A stretch of 64,000 nucleotides of DNA from Acidimicrobiia bacterium (GTDB lineage Bacteria > Actinomycetota > Acidimicrobiia > Acidimicrobiales > Poriferisodalaceae), in the NCBI GenBank assembly GCA_012960315.1, contig DUBN01000079.1:1-64000 (forward strand), in the 5' to 3' direction. Positions 17,801 to 26,771 of the stretch are shown here, in pieces; positions within the stretch are counted from its first letter, which is position 1; every line of letters begins with the position of its first letter. The notes below the pieces were generated by a model. That model worked only from the letters and a program-made list of their open reading frames with translations, searched no databases and was not told the DNA's origin. The position numbers were made by a program, and so were the translations under genes.

Positions 17801-18023
17801 CGTTAACGGAATAGAGGCCGGTCTATTTCCATCCAAACCCGCGCCGTTTTCGTCGAAATGGACCGGTGTCGGTAAATGTATTTTCTGTGATCCCGACGAA
17901 CTTGGCACTAGAGAAATCGAGGAAAAGTGGCAATCCATGTTGACTGTGGAGTCGCTTGCTCCTTATCTACGACTCCGGGGCGAAAGCAACATTGCCGACG
18001 ACGAAAATAATTACGATGAATAA
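14847..18023 (+). CDS. AddB/AdnA-like recombination nuclease subunit
   Basis: The 1058-residue protein has an inactive helicase-like N-terminal part. VSVIVPTNYAAVSLRRDL occurs where AddB has its non-Walker segment, and LNFEHTFILGLAEGIFP lies near residue 545. A C-terminal RecB-type nuclease domain contains RGSLIHEAADRFF near residue 772 and GSIDRVEKTGAGTLVVVDYKTGK near residues 890-912 (Asp and D-Y-K catalytic residues). With the next gene it would resect double-strand breaks for RecA. Iron-sulfur cysteines of this family appear in IDCPHSYF near residue 747 and in CIFC near residue 1011. The usual fourth Cys after CIFC is absent (CDPDELGTREI). The start is GTG 14847, and ATG 14865 is possible. 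Confidence 0.8.
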   Translation: MSAPGPMVVGVIDLEAVSFGRDATEKLSGLLRDSKAEDVFTPVSVIVPTNYAAVSLRRDLASGEYGPTSWVGTGLINTNFLTSYRLAESVTGDSFLAQGRQPVRSTVIGAALRQILLDEPGIFGPIAHHGATERELIRVYRELRDLEDEQLDEVAALGERTSEVIRVYRAAQKLLEKDWFDQFDLFRCTDLSTQKISDFGKLVLFLPQQLATTETKFLSRLSGLSPIVGLIGLTGTGDADRDPQRIADLFGSQLSPLATAPISTNTVLSVSDPDDEARTTVRSVIGLLDEGVTASQIAVLYPHQHPYARLLEEHLNGSGISFSGVSARTVAHSMLGRFITSLLALPDKDLGVNEVLDFFCSAPTRQHPDSPTTIPAVSWSRTAITAGVSMGLDDWSDKLTRHREQLLATATRERLRTGDDRQASRYERAALEAEELLTFVTELHQIVNPDNLPSGWVQLCSWLRKAMERYLDPSNQLDSQKGDFVAVEQALDQLQSLAQVEPNTSFTVFRRSLETQLQDSSERTGKLGQGIFVGDIRQAWGLNFEHTFILGLAEGIFPQPPSKNGVISDEDRSELDGLLAMSRDAIHNDQRRFLAALSSCNSNTLLFPRGDLRQHRENYPARWLDQIAARRGTLSLDEALKSPEHPWAQHQSSFIAGLRSSKFPASHQEFDLASLLDSHEQGQDLTAVSLNNTSAFEAGRQLIESRNSSAFTRFDGNLTDLVDPKMVRTDVLSPTRLKQWIDCPHSYFMRHVLGVDEPAFSRHEFRIPPLVRGSLIHEAADRFFRDQISKGNPPGPDRQYRETDISSIRQFGIEVASELEAQGLVGRPLFWSRDREQLLNDLVGILKHDRQRETRGTVIATELKFGLPDGEFPPLKRRLPSGRVVNFRGSIDRVEKTGAGTLVVVDYKTGKINSYKDLSPEDPILGGSQLQLPLYALAADAYLGQEAGGVHASYWFTSDTQRWSTRGYVITPKILDTFDEAIDVIVNGIEAGLFPSKPAPFSSKWTGVGKCIFCDPDELGTREIEEKWQSMLTVESLAPYLRLRGESNIADDENNYDE

Positions 18024-21000
18024 CGACGTCATGCCCCCAGATCAACCGGCAAGAGATGTCATCGCATCTCAGCACGACGAGACCTTGTTTGTAGAAGCAG
18101 GTGCTGGCTGCGGAAAAACTGAAGCGTTAGTCGGGCGAGTCATCAACCTCATTAGTTCATCAGATGAAGTATCACTTGACGATCTGGCTGTGATCACCTT
18201 TACGAACAAAGCCGCTGCAGAACTTCGGCACCGGATTAGATCCCGCCTAGAGGAACTTCTAGTCGACTGCTCCGAACCTTCGATACAAGAAAGGTTGAAG
18301 GTTTCGTTGGAGCAACTCGATAGCGCCGCTATTTCAACGTTGCATGGTTTTGCCAGACGACTCCTCACTGAGCACTCAATAGAGGCCGGACTTCCTCCAA
18401 GCTTTGAGGTTCTTGATGAAATTTCTACTCAAGTTGAGTTTTTAGAGAGATTCGAGAAGTTCTTAGATTCGCTCCTACTTGACCCGGCATGGTCCAGAAC
18501 ACTCTTGATCGGAGATGCACTCGGCATTAATCCGGCTAAAGATCTATTGCCGTTGGCTGCAGAACTTCACAAGAACTGGGATTTGCTGAGACCAACAAAT
18601 CCCCCAGAACCTGACGAAATTGAGTTCGAGGACCTTATTGCTAAAGGCCATTCGTTAGTCCTGCAACAAAGCACCTTCCTAGATTCCGCTGACTCGGACA
18701 GTATGACCAAATGTTTAGACGCAATTCGCGGATTTGTAGGAGAACTCGAAAGCGCGTTTGACGAAATTCAACAGGTGGCCGCGCTTGCAGACCCCAATTT
18801 GCCTAGTGGAAAACGAGCAGGACGAAAAGGAAACTGGGTTGACATAGAAAGTCTTAGGTCTGATTACGAACGCTACCGATCTGAAGTGGCCTTGTTTAAA
18901 GCATCACTGGTTGATCTCATTCTTCGACGGCTCATCGCTTGTCTCACGACCTTCATATTGGACGGTGTTCGCGAACAGCGAAATCGAGGGCGTCTCGACT
19001 ATCACGACCTCTTAGTTTCCGCCCGAGAGGTACTTGGCCATTCGATTCACGGCCCACTCATCAGAGCGAAGGTACATAGAAAATACAAGCACCTTCTCAT
19101 CGACGAATTCCAGGATACGGATCCAATTCAGGTCGAAATCACCACATTGATAGCGTCACCAAACGACACCGATCCAACGTCTCCATGGCAAAAAACTTCG
19201 ACTCTTCCTGGACGCCTGTTCTTTGTCGGGGATCCCAAACAATCGATATATAGATTCCGTAGAGCAGATATCAGTCTGTATTTGGATGCCCAAAGGAAAT
19301 ACGAAAGCGGACAATGCCAACTGTCAACGAATTTTCGTAGCACCCCAGAGATCATTAATTGGGTCAACGAGATTTTCGGCAAATTAATTGATGCTCGTCA
19401 TGGCAGTCAGCCCGGATATACACCGTTGATTCCAATTCGGGAGAGCGCTCCAGTGGGAGACGCTGTCTCCCTGCTCGGCGCTACTCCGCACCCAAAATCG
19501 GAGACCAACAAGTCGGATACGAACGCTGCACGGCTATCTGAAGCTCACGACATCACCCAAACCGTGATTCGTATGGTGAGCGAAGGCTGGTCAGTCGAGC
19601 AGGACGACGAGTGGAGGAAAGCCAGATTTAGTGACATTGCAGTGCTGGTTCCTACCCGGTCAAGAATGTTCGAGATTCAGAGAGATTTCGAAAAAGCTGG
19701 AGTTTCGTATCGCGTCGCCTCCACAAACAACGTTTGGCGAAGCCAAGAGATTCGAGACCTTGTCATATGTCTTCGAGCAATTAATGACCCATCCGATTCC
19801 TTGGCAACAGTCTCCGCATTGCGCTCTTCTGTCTACGGATGCGGCGACGACGACTTGTATCGATTCAAGACAACTAACTTTGAAGCGTGGGTCTGGAGCA
19901 CTCTTACTGCCTCGGAACATGCAGAACGAGCAAACAATGGTGATCCGGTTGCCGTCGGATTGGCTCACCTAGCGCAACTTCATGAACAACGTTCGGTCTT
20001 ATCTCCTTCAGAATTGATCGGACGACTCATTAAAGATCGTCAGTTGGAAGAACAATGCGTTGCCCGCAAACACCCACGTGAGTCTCTGCGTCGCTTCAGA
20101 TATGTAGTTGACCAAGCTCGCGCGTGGTCCGATACAGGCAAGGGAGATCTTCAGAGTTTCATTTTCTGGATCGCTCAACAAACAGCCGAAAATGCTAGGC
20201 CCGTTGAAACAATCCTCTCCGAAGATGACGAAGACTGCGTCCAAATTATGACTGTCCACGCGGCGAAGGGCCTCGAGTTTCCAATTGCAATAGTCGCCGG
20301 GTTACCCCTCCGGACACGCAGAGACTCTGGAGTGAAAGTGGGATACACCCCAAACTCCGAGATGCCCGAGGTGAAAATTCGAAAAGGGCTCGAAACCCTC
20401 GATTTTGATGACTGGGCGCAAGCAGAAAAACTCTTCGATCATGACGAATCGATTCGAACTTTGTATGTTGCTTGCACGCGCGCACGCGACCATTTAGTCG
20501 TCTCGTTACATCGCACAGAGACCGCTCCAAAGTCTGGTCTGGAACATCAAACCTCAGCGGAACTGCTCGCAGAGGCTTCGACCGACGCAGAGCACGTCGA
20601 AGTTGACTATTCAAACCACACGGAGATTTGGAGTACCGATCAGACAAGCTTTTCTGTTTCTCGTCCAAGCCTGTCGGAATGGCTTAAACGCTATAACAAT
20701 GCTGTCAAGTTCAGCGGTCGCCACCGATTTATGAGTGCTACTCATATCGCTCAATCCGCCGACCGACCGGCAACTGCTTCTAAGAGCGGCGAAATCCACG
20801 AACCCGGCCTTTTGAAGGACGGAGACGAATCAGAGTTACCAATCCAAGGTCGGGGTCGTTATGGGACCGCTATTGGGCGCGCAGTCCACGCTGTACTCCA
20901 AACAGTTGATTTAGAAACCGGAACTGGACTTGGACCTCTCGCCAGAATTCATGCTGAAGCTGAAGGGGTAGCAGAGCTGTCAGACGAAGTTACTTCCTTA

Positions 21001-21396
21001 GCTTTGTCCGCTCTTGCAAGCGAGGAAATTCAACGAGCTGTCGGTAGTAGATATTGGCGTGAACTATATGTCGCATGTCCGATAGGCGATCAGGTCATTG
21101 AAGGTTACGTGGATCTTGTCTACGAAACCGACGAGGGGCTGGTGGTAGTTGACTACAAGACTGATCAAATCGATCCTTCCGAGCTAGGGCGCAAAGTTGA
21201 GCGTTACCGACTTCAGGGTGCCACCTACGCAACAGCACTTGAGGCAACGACTCGGCAACGTGTCGCGCGCGTCGTGTTCGTTTTTCTGTCGCCAACGTCA
21301 CCGGCACTGCTTGCCTCGCTACCTAACCTCGAAGAAGCCATCGCTGAGGTTCGGACGGTTATAGAGCACGAGGGGGCGGTTGGTAGCCACCCATGA
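18016..21396 (+). CDS. AddA/AdnB-like UvrD-family helicase-nuclease
   Basis: The 1126-residue protein has all core UvrD/RecB helicase motifs: EAGAGCGKTEALVGR (Walker A) near residue 29, ITFTNKAAAELRHR near residue 57, LLIDEFQDTDPIQ (Walker B) near residue 360, FVGDPKQSIYRFR near residue 401, STNFRSTPEI near residue 435, MTVHAAKGLEFP near residue 745 and LYVACTRARDHL near residue 815. A C-terminal PD-(D/E)XK nuclease follows, with GRAVHAVLQT near residue 955 and GYVDLVYETDEGLVVVDYKT near residue 1030. It overlaps the AddB-like gene by 8 bases (ATGAATAA), which sets the start. It is the translocating motor of the break-resection complex. Confidence 0.9.
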   Translation: MNNDVMPPDQPARDVIASQHDETLFVEAGAGCGKTEALVGRVINLISSSDEVSLDDLAVITFTNKAAAELRHRIRSRLEELLVDCSEPSIQERLKVSLEQLDSAAISTLHGFARRLLTEHSIEAGLPPSFEVLDEISTQVEFLERFEKFLDSLLLDPAWSRTLLIGDALGINPAKDLLPLAAELHKNWDLLRPTNPPEPDEIEFEDLIAKGHSLVLQQSTFLDSADSDSMTKCLDAIRGFVGELESAFDEIQQVAALADPNLPSGKRAGRKGNWVDIESLRSDYERYRSEVALFKASLVDLILRRLIACLTTFILDGVREQRNRGRLDYHDLLVSAREVLGHSIHGPLIRAKVHRKYKHLLIDEFQDTDPIQVEITTLIASPNDTDPTSPWQKTSTLPGRLFFVGDPKQSIYRFRRADISLYLDAQRKYESGQCQLSTNFRSTPEIINWVNEIFGKLIDARHGSQPGYTPLIPIRESAPVGDAVSLLGATPHPKSETNKSDTNAARLSEAHDITQTVIRMVSEGWSVEQDDEWRKARFSDIAVLVPTRSRMFEIQRDFEKAGVSYRVASTNNVWRSQEIRDLVICLRAINDPSDSLATVSALRSSVYGCGDDDLYRFKTTNFEAWVWSTLTASEHAERANNGDPVAVGLAHLAQLHEQRSVLSPSELIGRLIKDRQLEEQCVARKHPRESLRRFRYVVDQARAWSDTGKGDLQSFIFWIAQQTAENARPVETILSEDDEDCVQIMTVHAAKGLEFPIAIVAGLPLRTRRDSGVKVGYTPNSEMPEVKIRKGLETLDFDDWAQAEKLFDHDESIRTLYVACTRARDHLVVSLHRTETAPKSGLEHQTSAELLAEASTDAEHVEVDYSNHTEIWSTDQTSFSVSRPSLSEWLKRYNNAVKFSGRHRFMSATHIAQSADRPATASKSGEIHEPGLLKDGDESELPIQGRGRYGTAIGRAVHAVLQTVDLETGTGLGPLARIHAEAEGVAELSDEVTSLALSALASEEIQRAVGSRYWRELYVACPIGDQVIEGYVDLVYETDEGLVVVDYKTDQIDPSELGRKVERYRLQGATYATALEATTRQRVARVVFVFLSPTSPALLASLPNLEEAIAEVRTVIEHEGAVGSHP

Positions 21397-22723
21397 GTTC
21401 TCCGATGTGTCCGGCCAAGGCAATGGTCAGCTTGTCGCTCCCGTACGGACCGACCACTTGACAGCCGATGGGAAGCCCTGAGGTTCCGAGCCCTGTCGGA
21501 GGCACCGTAGAGGGTAGATACGCCATCCCAACCATGACGGTCCACTTCACGACGTCAATGTAGTTACGTTCTTCACCATTGCAGAAAAGAGTTCGAGTTC
21601 CAAAGTCCCCTTCTTGCTGGTGAGCGAACGGCGGCACGAAGCTAACTGGCATTATCAATGCGTCATAACCATCAAAGAACTCCGCCCATTTGAGTCTCAG
21701 CTCTTCGCGTCTGGCGTGGTGGTCAAGCCAAATCCGGTGGCCCGGACCATCACTGTCCGTACTTTGCGAGGTTGCTCTTTGAACTAACCACAACCCCAAC
21801 ATCGCTGCTTCCTCTGGATCTAAAGCAGGCCTTGCGTCGCGATCAACAACGACTCCATCTTTTTCTAGTTCTCCGACAACTTTCTCAAGGTGTTCACGTA
21901 CCTCATCATCAACAGGGCAGAATTCATCGTCAAGCCAAGCTCCCACCTTTAGATCCTTAAGATCCCGCGGCGCGCTTCGCAGTTGAGGTACCCAAGGAGG
22001 CGAGTTCCGCTTCAACACTTCCAAAAGAAGTTCGAGGTCCTGCGAACTCCTGGCTAAGGGTCCAAAAACGTTAACGTCGGCTTCGTTCACTCCACCGTTG
22101 ACGTGGTCGAGATATCCGGTGGTCGGGATCACACCAAAACTAGGCTTATGCCCCCATATCCCATTGAACGCAGCTGGGAACCTGATCGATCCGCCGATAT
22201 CAGTGCCGATCTCAAAAGACGTAAACCCCATCGCAACCGCCGCTGCAGCACCTCCAGAAGATCCACCAGGTCCGCGAGATAAATCCCATGGGTTGTTAGT
22301 GGTCCCGAATATTTCGTTGTACGCCTGAATATCGCCCGACCATCGAGGCAAGTTCGTCTTTCCCATGACGATGGCCCCTTCTCGACGAACCGCGTTAACC
22401 ACCGCTGCGTCGCGCTCCGGGACATTGTCGGTGAGTTCCACTGCCCCACCAGTCGATCTCAAGCCTTTGGTTTCCAACGCGTCTTTCACCGTGATCGGAA
22501 CACCATGCAGGCGTCCGAGTACCTGCCCCTTGGCTTGAGCGGAATCAGCAGCATCGGCATTAATCAACGCCGTTTCAAAATCTCGGGTAACTACCGCATT
22601 GATCTCACCATCTCGACGTTGTATTCGATCAATGCAATGTTCGGTCAATTCGCGGCTCGAAATTTCGCTCCGGCTAATCAAATCCACCTGCTCAACTGTG
22701 GACAGCAGTGCTACGTCTTTCAC
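21359..22723 (-). CDS. Amidase (amidase signature family)
   Basis: The 454-residue protein shows the amidase-signature catalytic region. The Lys is in VPITVKDALETKG near residue 75, and GPGGSSGGAAAAVAMG near residues 151-166 holds the cis-Ser; the nucleophile Ser follows in GTDIGGSIRFPAAF. Members cleave carboxamides, and some act in nitrile or urea degradation. The frame is open to 22792, but the GTG at 22723 has a strong AAGGGGGG ribosome site and lies just after the stop of the upstream gene, so it is preferred. The 3' end overlaps the convergent helicase gene by 38 bases. The substrate is unknown. Confidence 0.87.
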   Translation of the reverse strand: MKDVALLSTVEQVDLISRSEISSRELTEHCIDRIQRRDGEINAVVTRDFETALINADAADSAQAKGQVLGRLHGVPITVKDALETKGLRSTGGAVELTDNVPERDAAVVNAVRREGAIVMGKTNLPRWSGDIQAYNEIFGTTNNPWDLSRGPGGSSGGAAAAVAMGFTSFEIGTDIGGSIRFPAAFNGIWGHKPSFGVIPTTGYLDHVNGGVNEADVNVFGPLARSSQDLELLLEVLKRNSPPWVPQLRSAPRDLKDLKVGAWLDDEFCPVDDEVREHLEKVVGELEKDGVVVDRDARPALDPEEAAMLGLWLVQRATSQSTDSDGPGHRIWLDHHARREELRLKWAEFFDGYDALIMPVSFVPPFAHQQEGDFGTRTLFCNGEERNYIDVVKWTVMVGMAYLPSTVPPTGLGTSGLPIGCQVVGPYGSDKLTIALAGHIGELMGGYQPPPRAL

Positions 22724-22745
22724 TGGACCCCCCCCTTTTTGAAAT

Positions 22746-24065
22746 TCATCCGCCCAAAACAAATAACGCTGGCCCTTGCGACGTCTCGACAACCATTGTC
22801 AACTCCGCTGAGTCGAAACCCAGTCTGCCCCAGAGCGAAGGCAAACCGGTCAGTTCCTCCAACGGTTGCTCTCCACTGGAATCTCGGAACCAAAGTCCTT
22901 CTTCTCGTTCAAATATTAGAGACGTGCCTGAAGAACTCGCTAAGGCATCAATAAGTCCCAGCGCGACCGGGGGAATAAGTTGGTTCCGGTCTAGGCGCTG
23001 ACCGTCATGCACGGTGTGAGCGGCATCTTCGGACACTACTAAGCCATCTACCACGCCCAGCTCTGCCACCCGCTGCCCCATCACAAGGGTTGTACCCCAG
23101 TTGTCACCGTCAGCGGAGCGGCTCACCATTGATCGTTGTATGGGTCCAGTGTCAAGAAATTCCTGTGCTTCGAAAGGACCGAGTTTGTCAAGAGAGTGCA
23201 CCACGCGGCCGGCTTTACGATCAGTCGCGAATATGAGACCGTCAACAATTTCCGCATCAACCACGTCAATACCACGACTTTGTAATAAGCAAACTGGGTC
23301 AAGTGACAGCTCTTCTACTCGGGAGAGAACTAGTTCGTGGTCTGTGACGCGGAGTCTCGCCGCGGACACCGCACTAACTAAACCGGTGGCAAATTCATTT
23401 GGCAGTTCATATCGCTTCCAGGTGTTTCCATCTCGAACTTGGATCACCAGGGCGCGAGTGCAGACGTCCTCTCCCAGCCACCCGGCTACACGCAGCACTT
23501 CTTCACCTGCGCCGAAATCAACTGCTATGACCTTTAGCGACGCAGGCATTTCCAGTTCGCGCCATGATGACTCATCTCGCACAAACCACTGTGAAATGAC
23601 TCGGGCTAACACCCTGTCACCCGAGTACATGTATTCCGTCGTCGCGCCAGTTACCGGACCCTCGACTTTGGTCCAGCGCGATTCAGATGATCCGCTCACC
23701 GGTGTCGAAGTAACTTCTGCGTCCTCAGTAGCTGCTCTCGCTACCGTCTCGTAGGTGGGACTTGTGGAAGCCAGCGAAGCTGATGAGTCTTCGTCTGCGG
23801 ACATCAATTTTGTCGTTTGATCTGTTTCGGCTAGCGGAGCCAAATTCAGAGATGTGGCTTGTTCATTGCTGCGACTCGATAGCACACCGACTAATCCGCC
23901 GATTGCTCCCAATACGATCAATGTCCCAAGTCCGCGCAGAATGAAGCGTTGGCGGCGCGCTCGGCTGGAGGCGCGAATACGCACGGCGTCCACCATCCCG
24001 GGCGTAAGAGCAACTTGTTCGCCGGTATCGCGTAAATGCCGTCGAACTTCATCGTCAAGATTCAT
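22746..24065 (-). CDS. Membrane-anchored protein paired with ECF sigma factor (putative anti-sigma)
   Basis: The 439-residue protein has a charged N-terminal 40 residues, one transmembrane helix (about residues 44-64, LRGLGTLIVLGAIGGLVGVL) and a large C-terminal part predicted outside the cell. A Ser/Thr-rich linker lies at about residues 90-140. Its start overlaps the sigma-factor gene by 11 bases. Gene order and topology suggest an anti-sigma factor that senses something with its outer domain, but no zinc-binding anti-sigma motif (HxxxCxxC) is visible. The outer part has several WxxE/LVxSxDG-like strands that might form a beta-propeller. The function is inferred. Confidence 0.6.
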   Translation of the reverse strand: MNLDDEVRRHLRDTGEQVALTPGMVDAVRIRASSRARRQRFILRGLGTLIVLGAIGGLVGVLSSRSNEQATSLNLAPLAETDQTTKLMSADEDSSASLASTSPTYETVARAATEDAEVTSTPVSGSSESRWTKVEGPVTGATTEYMYSGDRVLARVISQWFVRDESSWRELEMPASLKVIAVDFGAGEEVLRVAGWLGEDVCTRALVIQVRDGNTWKRYELPNEFATGLVSAVSAARLRVTDHELVLSRVEELSLDPVCLLQSRGIDVVDAEIVDGLIFATDRKAGRVVHSLDKLGPFEAQEFLDTGPIQRSMVSRSADGDNWGTTLVMGQRVAELGVVDGLVVSEDAAHTVHDGQRLDRNQLIPPVALGLIDALASSSGTSLIFEREEGLWFRDSSGEQPLEELTGLPSLWGRLGFDSAELTMVVETSQGPALFVLGG

Positions 24066-24636
24066 GGTGAACGCCCTCCTGACTTACCCCTGACCGAAGC
24101 ACCGAAGGGTCACTCAGCTCATTAGCAAGCTGACCTAGGGCACGGCTCAGACGGCTCTTCACAGTTCCCGGCCGGATGCCAAGCGCATCGGCTGTTTCGT
24201 CAACCGACCAATCCATAAAGAACCTAGCCACCACAACGGTCCGGTGGCTAGGTGACAACCCCGCGAGCGCCCTCTCAAGGTCGATATCCACTAACTCGTC
24301 TTCTATCGGTTCGTAGTTCATTAGCAAAGGGCGTTTGTCGCGTTCTCTTCGCGTGCGACGTAGCCACGACCGAGCCCAGTTCATCGCAACGCGGTAAATC
24401 CAACCTTGGGGGTTCTTGTAGGTAGAAACTTCAGACCACCTTTGACAGGCTCTAACGAACGCTTCGTCAGCAGCTTCTGCGCCAAGATCAGCGTTTCTCA
24501 GACTGAGGCTCAGAGCGCGGGCAATCTGATCGCGATTGTGAAGGTAAAAACTGTCGAAGTCCTGGTGAGCCTCGGTGGGCCCTTCGGGTCTTCGCCGAAC
24601 AGCGGCGGCGCTGTCATGACTCGGGTCGTCGCCCAT
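24055..24636 (-). CDS. ECF-type RNA polymerase sigma factor
   Basis: The 193-residue protein has sigma region 2 at about residues 26-92 (FYLHNRDQIARALSL, AADEAFVRACQRW, NPQGWIYRVAMNWARSW). Sigma region 4 is at about residues 118-170 (LSPSHRTVVVARFFMDWS, VDETADALGIRPGTVKSRLSRA, given as separate parts). Frame evidence allows a start at 24702, but the ATG at 24636 has a well-spaced GAGGGG site and is preferred. It overlaps the membrane partner by 11 bases, the usual arrangement for a sigma/anti-sigma pair. The target promoters are unknown. Confidence 0.88.
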   Translation of the reverse strand: MGDDPSHDSAAAVRRRPEGPTEAHQDFDSFYLHNRDQIARALSLSLRNADLGAEAADEAFVRACQRWSEVSTYKNPQGWIYRVAMNWARSWLRRTRRERDKRPLLMNYEPIEDELVDIDLERALAGLSPSHRTVVVARFFMDWSVDETADALGIRPGTVKSRLSRALGQLANELSDPSVLRSGVSQEGVHHES

Positions 24637-24766
24637 TCGGTTCCCCTCGGTTTCGATGAACATGACTGCGGTCCGCTGATCTCTCGTGATGGTTAAGGCC
24701 AAAGGGTAAGACGTTCATGTCCATCGACCATTCCCGCTTTATCGCAAACTTACCGGGAGTGTTCCC

Positions 24767-25594
24767 TCACCTGCCTTCGGGTCTGTACAGCTTGATAGGG
24801 CCTTGCCCAGTCATCATTTCACTTTGACGATGCCACGGTCTGCCAGCGTGAGCTCCTCCATCGACGACCATCGCTGTGCCAGTAATAAAAGTGGAGTCAT
24901 CTGAGGCAAGGAAAAGAGCCGTTTGGGCAATGTCCTCAGCTTCACCTACACGCCCTATTGGTTGGTAGCGGCCAAATCGGTCACGGAATTTTTGGCGCCG
25001 ATCCGCGTCCAGCGGGCCATGCGCTAGTGGCGTTGCGACTACTCCGGGGCATATTGCATTCACTCTTATTCCCTGTTGCCCGAGTTCGAGTGCGACCGAT
25101 TTTGTGAGGTGAATGACTGCCGCTTTGGTGGCGGTGTAGAGATGCGGTGACTCACCGGCCTGCAACCCAGCTACCGATGCAGTGGAAATAATTGAGCCGG
25201 ACCCTTGTGCTTTCATCACTGGGGCGGCATGTTTCATTCCAAAGAACACGCCTTTAAGTAACACGTCAACAGTGATATTGAAATCGTCTTCACTAATAGA
25301 TTCCACAGGGCCTCGGGCCCCTCCGAAACCCGCGTTGTTAAACATCACATCAAGACGTCCCCAACGTGATTCGGCCCTCGAAACAGCGGCGGCTATATCC
25401 GCTTCACAAGACACGTCAACGTGGAGGAAGTCCCCCAAATCTCCGATTTCAGCGGCAACGATTTGTCCCTTTTCATCGTTCATGTCGGTAACGAGAACCC
25501 TGGCTCCCTCAGATGCAAAGAGTCGCGCTGTTGCAGCGCCCATCCCACTCGCGGCGCCCGTAATGACCGCTACTTTCCCCTCAAGTCTGCTCAC
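24767..25594 (-). CDS. Short-chain dehydrogenase/reductase (SDR)
   Basis: The 275-residue SDR has TGAASGMG near residue 12, NNAG near residue 87, STASVAG, and the catalytic YTATK near residue 153. The Asp in LVTDMND after beta-2 suggests NAD use. It ends with VDGGAHAGRPWHR, longer than usual. The GTG start at 25594 has a strong GGAGGAGAG ribosome site and overlaps the CoA-transferase gene upstream by 14 bases, so the two are translationally linked. It could oxidise a hydroxyacyl-CoA or steroid-like alcohol made by the neighbouring enzymes. Confidence 0.9.
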   Translation of the reverse strand: MSRLEGKVAVITGAASGMGAATARLFASEGARVLVTDMNDEKGQIVAAEIGDLGDFLHVDVSCEADIAAAVSRAESRWGRLDVMFNNAGFGGARGPVESISEDDFNITVDVLLKGVFFGMKHAAPVMKAQGSGSIISTASVAGLQAGESPHLYTATKAAVIHLTKSVALELGQQGIRVNAICPGVVATPLAHGPLDADRRQKFRDRFGRYQPIGRVGEAEDIAQTALFLASDDSTFITGTAMVVDGGAHAGRPWHRQSEMMTGQGPIKLYRPEGR

Positions 25595-26771
25595 TGGTTC
25601 TCTCCTCCGGCGGATTCTGTGCTAACAGCACGCCAGCTTCAAATAGGGCGTTGACTTCGTGGTGGCCGACACCCAACCAATCATTCAAAACCTCAGAATT
25701 GTGTTCCCCTCTGTAGGCGGCAACTTTGTTGGACGACAAACCAGACTGGCTCTTCGAAAACCGGTAAGGCGTTTGAGCTACGCGTCTCGTGGAACCATCA
25801 CGCGCGTCAATGTCCACCGACGAACCTCGAAACTGGGCTGTCGGCGATTCGTAAGCTTCAGCAGTCGTTTTTATGTCACCCCACGCGAGGTTGCAGGCAT
25901 CGAGGGCCTCATACATCTCGGCTCTTGAAGCGAACGAACTCAGAAAACTGTTGATTGCTTGCTCCCGATATTCGCGTTTGGTGGGTATGTCGCTGTTTGG
26001 CGGAGCGTTGTCTTCCAGCCCGTGAACTTGGTGGAGTTGCTTCCAGATCCACCTGAAGTCGCCCGCTGTTAGGACCGGACCGTCCACGCCTTCCCACACC
26101 AGACCACCAGCAGCGGTGTACCGCAAGTCGTCGAGACCCACGTGACTGGCGTCATCGGTCGCGAGAAAAGCGTCAAGCATGCACATATCGATGTGTTGGC
26201 CTTCCCCGGTCTGTTCCGCTACGCGTAGTGCCGCCAAAAGACCAATCGTGCCGTGCAGCGATGCGTTGGTGTCTGCCGCTGAAAGGTTCAAGTCGATGAC
26301 GGGGTGGTTATTCCACTCGGCGCTGCGATGAAGCCACCCTGATTCTCCGTGAAGAATCGGAGCATATGCGGCACGAGCCGATTCTGGGCCTTCCTGCCCG
26401 AATCCTGAGATTGAAAGCATCACAAGCTTCTCATTGACCAACCGCAAATTTTCGTACGCAAGGCCGTACCTTTTCATCACCCCAGGTCGAAAGTTTTCGA
26501 TCACCACATCGGCTTCAGCGGCCATTCGAAGAACTAGCTCAGATCCGCCCTCAATTCGCAGGTCTACGCATACATTGCGTTTACCAATATTTTGCTGGGT
26601 GTAATAGCCCGCTAACCCAGCACGAACCTTCCCCCAATTCCGGGTCACGTCACCTTCTGGGGGTTCCACTTTCACTACCTCGGCTCCGAGGTCGCTGAGG
26701 ATCCGGCCCGCGAAAGGTCCAGCTAACACTCTGCTCATATCGAGCACTTTGATTCCTTCAAGCGGTCGCAC
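25581..26771 (-). CDS. CaiB/BaiF (family III) CoA-transferase
   Basis: The 396-residue protein begins with RPLEGIKVLDMSRVLAGPF followed by LSDLGAEVVKVEPPEGD, a textbook family III start. It continues with NIGKRNVCVDL near residue 62 and ADVVIENFRPGVMKRYGL near residues 88-105. The GTG at 26771 has a close GGGGG site and gives the usual N-terminus; the frame is open to 26828. It precedes the SDR with a 14-base overlap and follows the TauD-like gene after about 150 bases that hold no gene I can recognise. It probably activates a carboxylic acid as its CoA thioester or racemises an acyl-CoA. Confidence 0.9.
   Translation of the reverse strand: MRPLEGIKVLDMSRVLAGPFAGRILSDLGAEVVKVEPPEGDVTRNWGKVRAGLAGYYTQQNIGKRNVCVDLRIEGGSELVLRMAAEADVVIENFRPGVMKRYGLAYENLRLVNEKLVMLSISGFGQEGPESARAAYAPILHGESGWLHRSAEWNNHPVIDLNLSAADTNASLHGTIGLLAALRVAEQTGEGQHIDMCMLDAFLATDDASHVGLDDLRYTAAGGLVWEGVDGPVLTAGDFRWIWKQLHQVHGLEDNAPPNSDIPTKREYREQAINSFLSSFASRAEMYEALDACNLAWGDIKTTAEAYESPTAQFRGSSVDIDARDGSTRRVAQTPYRFSKSQSGLSSNKVAAYRGEHNSEVLNDWLGVGHHEVNALFEAGVLLAQNPPEERTSEQT

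Noticed and set aside
23101-23754. 217-codon plus-strand frame over the sigma partner gene
   Set aside because: Ser/Thr/Arg-rich antisense frame with no start context or similarity.
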